This document shows positions 54,301-58,099 of a stretch of DNA of 58,099 nt, one piece after another. Both the position numbers and the translations under genes were made by a program. Each line of letters starts with the position of its first letter. Within the stretch, counting starts at the first letter, position 1. The notes under the pieces were generated by a model. That model was not told where the DNA came from. It saw only the letters and a program-made list of their open reading frames with translations, and did not search any database. Source of the stretch: Prosthecobacter sp. (GTDB lineage Bacteria; Verrucomicrobiota; Verrucomicrobiia; Verrucomicrobiales; Verrucomicrobiaceae); NCBI RefSeq assembly GCF_014879935.1, contig NZ_JACSRD010000136.1, positions 1-58,099 on the forward strand, read 5' to 3'.

Positions 54301-57300
54301 CAGGCGTGCCCGGAGAGGACACATTCACCGTGAGGTGGCTAGTGCCGGTCAAAAGCACCTCGAAGGGATTTTCATCCCCGTCATTGCTGGCGATGCGCAG
54401 CGTGGCAGCACGCGCACCGGGCAGGCTGGGGGTGTAGGTGACCGTAAATGACGTGCTCTCTCCCGGTGCGAGGCTCGTCGCCCCGGATGCCCCCGCCACA
54501 TAGTCGCCGGCTGCGGTACCGTTCAGGGTCATCGCCAGTCCACTGAGCGTGCTGGCGCCGAGATTGCGCACGGTGAACGTGCGCACCGCCGTATTCCCTG
54601 GCGCGACAATACCAAAGTCCACGGTCGAGGCACCAGCCGTCAGCGGCGCGTCGGTGGGCTGCTCCACGGAGATTTCCGCCGTGCTGTAAGTGGTGACAAA
54701 GATCTCCCCGCCCGTTGTGGTGCCGAGCGCGTTGGTGGCACGCACGCGCACATACGTCGTCGCCGTGGAGCCGAGTCCGGTGAGGGAAAGGCTGCGTGTG
54801 ACAGGCGTGAATCCAGCAGGAATGACCGCGGCGGTGAATGTGCTGCCGTAGCTGTCTGTCGGACCGTAATCAATAAGCACCGTGGTGGGCATTCCCTGCG
54901 GATCGATCTCCGCGTGATAGGTGAAGGTGCTGCTGGAGACATCCGTTGCCGGCAGGGCGGTGATGACAGGCGCGGCTGGAGGCTGCACCCCACCTGTGTC
55001 AAAACGGGCAACAAAAAGGTCTCCATTCGTCCCGGCGGTGTCCACGTTCGTCAAAAGGGCCTTTCCCGCCTCCCCATTGCCAAATGTGGCCGTCGCCGGC
55101 TGGAAACTCCCCGCGAGCACCACGCTGCCGCTGGTGAGCACCGTGGCGGCGTGGAGGGTTTCCGAACCTGTTCCGCCCGCTTGTTTGGCCCCCAGCAGCG
55201 CACCGTCCGCAAAGCGGAAGCGGGCCAGAAAGAGATCGTTCGTTGAATTGGCCACGCCCGAGGCATTGGTGAGCACGGTCTGCCCTGACTCGCCCGATCC
55301 GAAAGTGGCCGTGAGAGAGCTGAAATGACCACTGACCGCGATGTCGCCGCGATCCAGCACCATGAGCGCCGTGGCAGTTTCCACAAACAAACCACCTGCC
55401 GACTTGGCCCAGATCAGGTTGCCGTTCGAGGCATTCATGCGGGCGACATAGAGTTCAGCCGGCGTCGTGAGTGCCGTCAGCGTCGTTTCGCCCGGTTCTC
55501 CAACGCCGAACCGACAGAGCGCGTTCGAGAAAGATCCCGTCACGGCCAGCGAGCCGTCCGGCAGAACAGTGAGACCATAAAAAACAGGCACCGCCTCGCC
55601 ACCGTTGCCGCCGAAGCGCTTCACCCATTTTAGCGTGCCGTCCACGCCCGAGAATCGAGCCAGTGCTGCGTCATTACTGCCGAAACCCGTGCTGGTGGAC
55701 ACTCCCGCCTCACCAGCACCAAAGGTCACCGTGCCATTCACCAGACCGTAGGCCACCACATCGCCATCAGCGAGTACGGCCATGTTATACGGTGCCTCAG
55801 CGCTCACCCCGCCGGCCGTTTTTGCCCACGCCAGCGCACCGGAGGCGTCGTATTTGACCATGAGCCATTCCTGGTTGGTGCTGGCTTTCGTGAAGTTCAG
55901 AGCGCTGTTGCTGAAAGTGAGGGATGTCACCTGCCACGGTGCCACCACGGCCAGACCACCGTCTGGAGTGCTGCGGACGAGGATGCCAGAGGACGGCTCA
56001 TCGCCGGTCAGACCGCCGTAGCCGCGCACCCAGGTTCCATTCCCCGTCGTGGCATCAATCTTGCCGATGAAAACATCCATGCCGCTGAGGCCGGTGTTGG
56101 TAGCCGAGGCACCACCACCAGTGATGAACGAGGTCGAGAAACCCGCGGCCGCAAAGCCGATGTTTCCGTCTGCCGTGGCCGTCAGGTCGGACAACCAGTC
56201 GTTGTTCGTTCCACCCATGGATTTTGCCCACGCCTGGGTGCCATCCGGCTGGTATTTGATGAGGAAGACTTCCGAGCCTCCCTGTGAGGTGAGTGCCGCC
56301 GATTCAGCCGTGAAATTTCCGCTGAACAACCCGCCCACCACACAGGAGCCATCAGCCAGCACCGTGAGTGCCCGAAGCGTGTCTGAATTGGTGCCGCCAA
56401 CGCTTTTTGCCCAGTCGAGCGTGCCATCCGCGCGATAGCGGGCGATGAAGATGTCCGCAAAGCCGGACGAATTCAGGCTCACGGCATCATCCCCTGTTCC
56501 CAGCGTGAAGGGAGAGGCGGTGAACATGCCCGCCACCATCATGCCACCGTCCGGCAGCGGGACGATCCGGGCGCTTTCATAGCTGTTGTTGAACACCGCG
56601 TCATTGCCGCTGCCGCCTCCGGCCTGCGCCCAGTTCAGATTGCCCGTTGCTGGCTGCCCGATGCCCATCGTGACATTCGTGGTGACGGTGTTGGATGGAT
56701 TCCCGGTGGAGTCGGTGGCGTTGAAGGTCACCACCTGCGTCTGGCCGATGCTGAGCGTGACGGCCCCCGGCGCAGGGCTTTGCGTGATGGTGCCCGCGCC
56801 TGGAATGTTGTCCGTGAAGACCACGATGTGCCGCACATCCGGAAGCGGCATGCTCAGCGCACCGTTTTGACCGACATAGTAGCTCGACGGGGCACTGATG
56901 ACCGGAGGCACCGTGTCCAGCGTCTCCGCACGCACTGCCATCTCAAACACAGCCTCGTCCGCGTCCGTGCAGGCGATCTCGACGACGGCGTTTTGCACCA
57001 CGGGACCAGCGAGCGTCGCGGTGACGGAAAAAGTGGCCGTTCCACCGGGCAAGATAGGCAGTGTCGGGTCCGGTTTGCCCAAAACGAAGAAGCTGGCCGC
57101 CTGTGGCCCGGAAAGCGTGATGTCCGTCACATACAGGTTTCCGCTGCCGGAGTTCGTCACGGTGAAATTTCGGCTCGTGGGGGCGGACTGGCTGCCAAAG
57201 TCATGCACGCCCGTGTTATCCTGCCGCTCGGTTCCTGCGGTGCCTGTTCCTTCAAAAAGAGCGATCTCCGGCTGCAACGCCGGGTCATACACCCAGAGTT

Positions 57301-58099
57301 CCGCGCCGATATCCAGCCCCGTGGCGGCGATGTAGAGTTTGCCACCCAGGCTGGCAAAGGCGGAAGGGTTCGAGCTGGTGGTGCCGGAGGCAATGTCAGC
57401 CACCTGCCGGGTGCCGTCTGTGGTGCCGTCCGTCACCCAAAGCTCCGCACCATGCGCATCTGTGAATGCGCGGAAATACACCAGCCCGCCATGCTCGAAG
57501 AAGGTCTGCGGTGAGGAGCCGCTCGCGCCCGCTCGGATGTCCTTCACCAAAACGGTTCCCTCTGCCGTGCCGTCGCTCTTCCAAAGCTCCCCGCCCGTGC
57601 TGCCAGTATCCGCAGAGAACCACAAAGTGCTGCCAATCAGGGTGAGGAAACTGATGCCGCTGCTACCCGTGGGATGGATTTCCTTCAACATCAGCGTCCC
57701 TTCCGTGGTGCCGTCAGTCACCCACAGCTCCGTGCCGTTCGTGACGTTCGTGGCGCTGAAATAGACCGAAGAGCCCATCACCGTCATGTTCCCGATGCTG
57801 GAACCCGTCGCCGCCGTGGTGTGGATGTCTTTCACCATCACCGTGCCACCGCTGGTGCCGTCGCTCTTCCACAACTCCGCTCCGTTGATGCCGTCATTCG
57901 CGGCAAACATCAGCGTGCCTGCCATGTCCACGAGACTGGACGGGCTGCTGCTGCCCGTGCCAGCATTGATGTCCAGGACCTGCACGGTGCCACCAGCCGT
58001 GCCATCACTTTTCCACAGCTCTGTGCCTGTGGAGGTCGTGGCAGTGAAAAACAGCGTGCTGCCGACGACCCGCAAATTCCCCGGAAAGCTGCTGGCCGT
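45302..58099 (-). CDS. Giant multidomain surface protein (partial, N-terminus outside window)
   Basis: Over 4,260 residues are visible and the frame is open at the window edge, so the start lies beyond it. Order seen (nucleotides, high to low): six or more ELWKSDGT units (58099-57250); choice-of-anchor D-like domain (to 56920); HYR-like domain (to 56680); eight WAKSVGG-type propeller units (56640-55000); FN3-like and a second anchor D domain (to 54330); a YSGGDGNDLVLT segment; six Kelch-like units with WLFGG-GY (54050-52740); FN3-like, third anchor D and cadherin-like beta-sandwich (to 51790); nine CARDB domains with PDL and YLSSD motifs (51780-48360); PPC-like domain (to 48040); IPT/TIG-like and DUF11-like domains (to 46440); FN3-like, He_PIG and cadherin/VCBS-type domains (to 45540); and an end domain YRIEYSADLAIWQS closing FYRLAVP. 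Probably a surface adhesin or matrix protein. No catalytic domain was recognised. Confidence 0.88.
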   Translation of the reverse strand, partial: TASSFPGNLRVVGSTLFFTATTSTGTELWKSDGTAGGTVQVLDINAGTGSSSPSSLVDMAGTLMFAANDGINGAELWKSDGTSGGTVMVKDIHTTAATGSSIGNMTVMGSSVYFSATNVTNGTELWVTDGTTEGTLMLKEIHPTGSSGISFLTLIGSTLWFSADTGSTGGELWKSDGTAEGTVLVKDIRAGASGSSPQTFFEHGGLVYFRAFTDAHGAELWVTDGTTDGTRQVADIASGTTSSNPSAFASLGGKLYIAATGLDIGAELWVYDPALQPEIALFEGTGTAGTERQDNTGVHDFGSQSAPTSRNFTVTNSGSGNLYVTDITLSGPQAASFFVLGKPDPTLPILPGGTATFSVTATLAGPVVQNAVVEIACTDADEAVFEMAVRAETLDTVPPVISAPSSYYVGQNGALSMPLPDVRHIVVFTDNIPGAGTITQSPAPGAVTLSIGQTQVVTFNATDSTGNPSNTVTTNVTMGIGQPATGNLNWAQAGGGSGNDAVFNNSYESARIVPLPDGGMMVAGMFTASPFTLGTGDDAVSLNSSGFADIFIARYRADGTLDWAKSVGGTNSDTLRALTVLADGSCVVGGLFSGNFTAESAALTSQGGSEVFLIKYQPDGTQAWAKSMGGTNNDWLSDLTATADGNIGFAAAGFSTSFITGGGASATNTGLSGMDVFIGKIDATTGNGTWVRGYGGLTGDEPSSGILVRSTPDGGLAVVAPWQVTSLTFSNSALNFTKASTNQEWLMVKYDASGALAWAKTAGGVSAEAPYNMAVLADGDVVAYGLVNGTVTFGAGEAGVSTSTGFGSNDAALARFSGVDGTLKWVKRFGGNGGEAVPVFYGLTVLPDGSLAVTGSFSNALCRFGVGEPGETTLTALTTPAELYVARMNASNGNLIWAKSAGGLFVETATALMVLDRGDIAVSGHFSSLTATFGSGESGQTVLTNASGVANSTNDLFLARFRFADGALLGAKQAGGTGSETLHAATVLTSGSVVLAGSFQPATATFGNGEAGKALLTNVDTAGTNGDLFVARFDTGGVQPPAAPVITALPATDVSSSTFTYHAEIDPQGMPTTVLIDYGPTDSYGSTFTAAVIPAGFTPVTRSLSLTGLGSTATTYVRVRATNALGTTTGGEIFVTTYSTAEISVEQPTDAPLTAGASTVDFGIVAPGNTAVRTFTVRNLGASTLSGLAMTLNGTAAGDYVAGASGATSLAPGESTSFTVTYTPSLPGARAATLRIASNDGDENPFEVLLTGTSHLTVNVSSPGTPGITLNGYSVPAGRTLNVTLGFAPAPGSTFTVINNTSANAINGTFTGLPQSGTISATFGGQTYIFHASYSGGDGNDLVLTEGYGWTWIHGTNTFNSLGVYSDPLPALVKPGARGEPMTWQDAQGNLWLFGGSGYSTSTSTINLNDLWKYDRATGLWTWLKGSNGTSSVNGVYGTLGVADSANTPGGRRRGMTWTDASGNLWLFGGNGLPATGTTSGYLNDLWKYTPSTNNWTWMGGSNGISSNGTIGAQGTGSVANIPSARDGAVTWADPTTGHLWLFGGFGYTSSGTSTGYRNDLWRFDPATGIWTWMTGNSTSNSLVGTYGTLGVAAAGNTPGSRQVSATWTSTTGDLWLFGGYGYGSNMIGQLGDLWRYRPSTNQWAWMGGTATNGVGYSPNGIYGTQGVPAAANTPGYRASAGAWRDQQGRFWMFGGNGYGVSGASAGDLSDLWCYDPALGQWAWVRGSQNVQNNGVYGSLGIPSNTNAPGARREFTTFPVFGTGTDLFLFGGYGYAATGSAEQRLNDLWKLEMPKLPGAATVAATDVTGVTATLRGTANPGGAAGTLRFLFGTSPTLSGAAYVGAQTVGAGTADVALSHSLNGLNFSTTYYYRAEVFNAYGTAQGSILSFTTAPAPDISLEQPVGTVLTDGTATVNIGSVLATQTVSKTFTLRNTGTTTLSGITASITGTHASNFTIGTVPASLSPGGSTTFSVTFSPTIVGAHSAILQIESNDPDESPFDVLLAGTGLTPDASLSALTLSSGSLSPTFDSAVTSYAATVSSATTSITVRPTALQPTSTIQVNGASVNSGSNSSAIPLEIGPNTITVLVTAVGGTETKTYTLTVTRPPSADLVVTSVSPPLTSVDTDVLFEVSWSVMNQGMVATAGTWTDRVYLSSDANLGGDLLLGSFPFSAVIPSGQTAVRTQTVLIPRTSTTAGTYRLIVVADANNDLPEGVNEGNNWAASTASFGVTLPPLPDLTVQSITAPSTVLTGQTITVSWTIRNAGAGSTNTSAWNDRVYLSSDALPDGADTWRLDSLNVSYLGAGDTYTALLTAKVPIGFTQGGYFIIVKTDDSGQVLEDSDANNTLTRPVTINMTPPPDLKVTNAVAPNSAYAGTSIPLNFAVTNIGTGPVPQEQGTWSEGIYLSTNNTWEPTDRFITTIERSGVLAAGASYSRSGYSIDIPRDTATGQYYLIVRTDVYDKVFEHTTGEANNTQATGAFQVEQAPQPDLVVYDVSVPDQAEAGLSMPLTWTVTNEGAGSTGGTGWSDYVYLSSDNVLNTGTDTLLNTFGRPNGLASGTSYTRSATVTLPDQLSGTYHLFVVADGGGSLPEFDPNHNAEINNTRLSDTPVEISYLPPDLVVASVTPSTTNAQAGQQITIGWTVTNQGVGVTKRSSWNDQVYFSTDEVFNPGVDTLVGTFGNGSGLSAGQSYTKSITTTLGACDSGTYHIFVRTDSSSQVTEEAEGLDAEANNVISTPPSITVTSNPADLQVISINLPESCVAGQFMPLTWTVANVGTGPTNVSTWSDRVYLSNSPTFNAGTAVQVGTFSRSGVLAAAGGYVAAQQVRVPLNFSGNYYVYVTTDSGSSVQECSAESNNQTRSTETFNAISMPPDLQIVPDSISATPTAVNSGQNISVDWTVINSGTGPTAATNWVDRVYLSPSTVFSLSSATQIGFVARNAALEVNATYPATGSFQVPREIHGTRYVFVVTDADASVFEGSSDGNNTSYLSTPVAITLSPYPDLEIQNGSVQVTSSAPYSAGLPVSVSWTVSNPGAAATGNVSWTDYAYISRDQILDDNDPQIGFVSRSGGLAIGGGYTQNSTFTLPTGISGSYYLIVVADRNKALTESDELNNTAFSTAITVQTPPPADLVVNSVTPPATGVPGQPAVITWVVQNIGSNPANGTWSDAVYLSADDVWDINDVLVDRVNRSGPLAASASYTGTSTAVLPGVLPGSYRVIVRADIRNNVLEGNDGNNTGVSGGTSSTITIDATELALGTPYPSQLSTGTQHFYKVYVAADEDLRIVLDSASTDSSNELFVRYGAVPDRGNYDFLYPSPFSPDQVITVPTTQEGWYYILVRGDIVTNNSATYTLTASLEQYGIRSISPVRAGNGGRLTLTINGGRYTNDTTAVLYRAGFPDIVAENVTRVSSTMLRARFNLNAAELGLWSLRIDSPTRGLRTFADSFTIDEAVSAPVEIRIDGPDLVKQDTRGIYTAYITNNSNNDVERVLLRLRAPAAQIGAFTSAITSQYAQAVALRPDADGMMTFTAITGDIGPGETSRGLQVTLRPVTGLAEGQVPLEANARVLTYEQLDVALAAAVDDQIAAAQASPALDSLVRQVVEERDWWLSTVLPAATVAIPEEVIGTHGWSSPLDLVLNLATTLGCARPQALCPGYTALRSGTGIPQDLHAVWTLPAEFGASFSVVDQFKYITLVSALDPNEKLGSDGYGVQKFIGNQQPISYTVFFENVSTATAAAHLVTVEDTLDSRFDANSFRVVGITFGDVKITPPADSFFYQGRVTMGPRFGNIYADVSAGVTRVGTPPNAQNVIKLTIRAIDPATGEEPENPATGVLLPNNALHDGEGSITFTLKPRANAKTGERLDNEAVITFDSNEKIRTNLVTNTLDALPPSSKVSTLASVQQNTSFVVNWTGADDSDNTGSGLRNYDVFYSANKGPWVKWLDGVAYKSSTFSNAVRGTEYRFYSIARDNAGNAEKAPLQAGTTNIAPDTTTVVSSGPNTAPVLAAIADRTGVVGQLLTFTATATDSDIPANTFTYSLTGTVPAGAQIAPTTGVFTWTPLPGQAPGSHVINVQVADSGVPSLTASRNFTVTVRTNQAPVAGADTAGTDQGKAATITTAKLMLNDSDADGDPLTLSLNGSSSASSTNGGSVMLSAGQVTYTPVTTFHGTDTFTYTLSDGFGGTTTGTVTITVSPAFAATNNPIALTTIAGGARRLDLIGIPGRSYRIEYSADLAIWQSLGTRTAGPDGRFSIDDPGAAGVGTRFYRLAVP

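Noticed and set aside
58073..58075. TTG as start of the giant protein
   Set aside because: The same frame continues upstream to the window edge with matching repeat sequence (PGNLRVVGSTLFF), so the protein is truncated by the window, not started here.

Overview
The window looks like chromosome of a Gram-negative member of the Verrucomicrobiota, probably a Prosthecobacter-like Verrucomicrobiaceae. This is inferred from gene content: an LpxI lipid A enzyme, a c-type cytochrome/DUF1549/DUF1553 protein, a Ser/Thr kinase paired with an ECF-like sigma factor, DUF6580, and very large secreted repeat proteins ending in a GDGIPNLIKYALG-type C-terminal module. Base composition is high-GC, ordinary Shine-Dalgarno sites are scarce, and genes are tightly packed. 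I saw no rRNA, tRNA, CRISPR array, phage or transposase.

Left part (1-16740): mostly housekeeping. It starts with a System II cytochrome c maturation pair (ResB, CcsA/ResC). Then come a murein amidase, a pseudopilin-like protein with its own terminator, LpxI, a STAS/HATPase regulatory pair, an EboB-like TatD hydrolase with a small unknown protein, a MoeZ-type E1/rhodanese fusion followed by a Trm112-like protein, an alpha/beta hydrolase and a LOG-family protein. These are followed by an RRM protein, a glutaredoxin, a DUF6580 membrane protein coupled to a PotD-like binding protein, CinA and an AAA_28 ATPase.

Middle part (16741-27522): a small cytochrome c-like protein, a class III aminotransferase, a large cytochrome/DUF1549/DUF1553 protein with repeat elements inserted in frame, a frameshifted squalene-cyclase-fold (toroid) gene, a WXG100-like protein with a coiled-coil partner, and a receptor-type Ser/Thr kinase divergent from an ECF-like sigma factor.

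Right part (27523-58099): the most remarkable region. Seven genes all lie on the minus strand, separated by only 13-70 bases over more than 30 kb. In transcription order they are a giant multidomain surface protein (over 4,260 residues, its start beyond the window), a standalone P-domain protein with a PEP-CTERM-like tail, three paralogous subtilases each carrying 14 RCC1 units, a seven-unit delta-60 propeller protein, and a small lipoprotein. Most products carry beta-propeller-type repeats, and five share a related C-terminal module. I read this as one exported-protein locus. A possible working model is surface adhesion or matrix proteins with their own maturation proteases, but function is inference only.

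Short repeats are a second theme. Heptamer arrays of the GTTTCAA and AATCCGC types and a palindromic element sit in spacers and, unusually, in frame inside two coding regions (the CcsA N-terminus and the DUF1549/DUF1553 protein).
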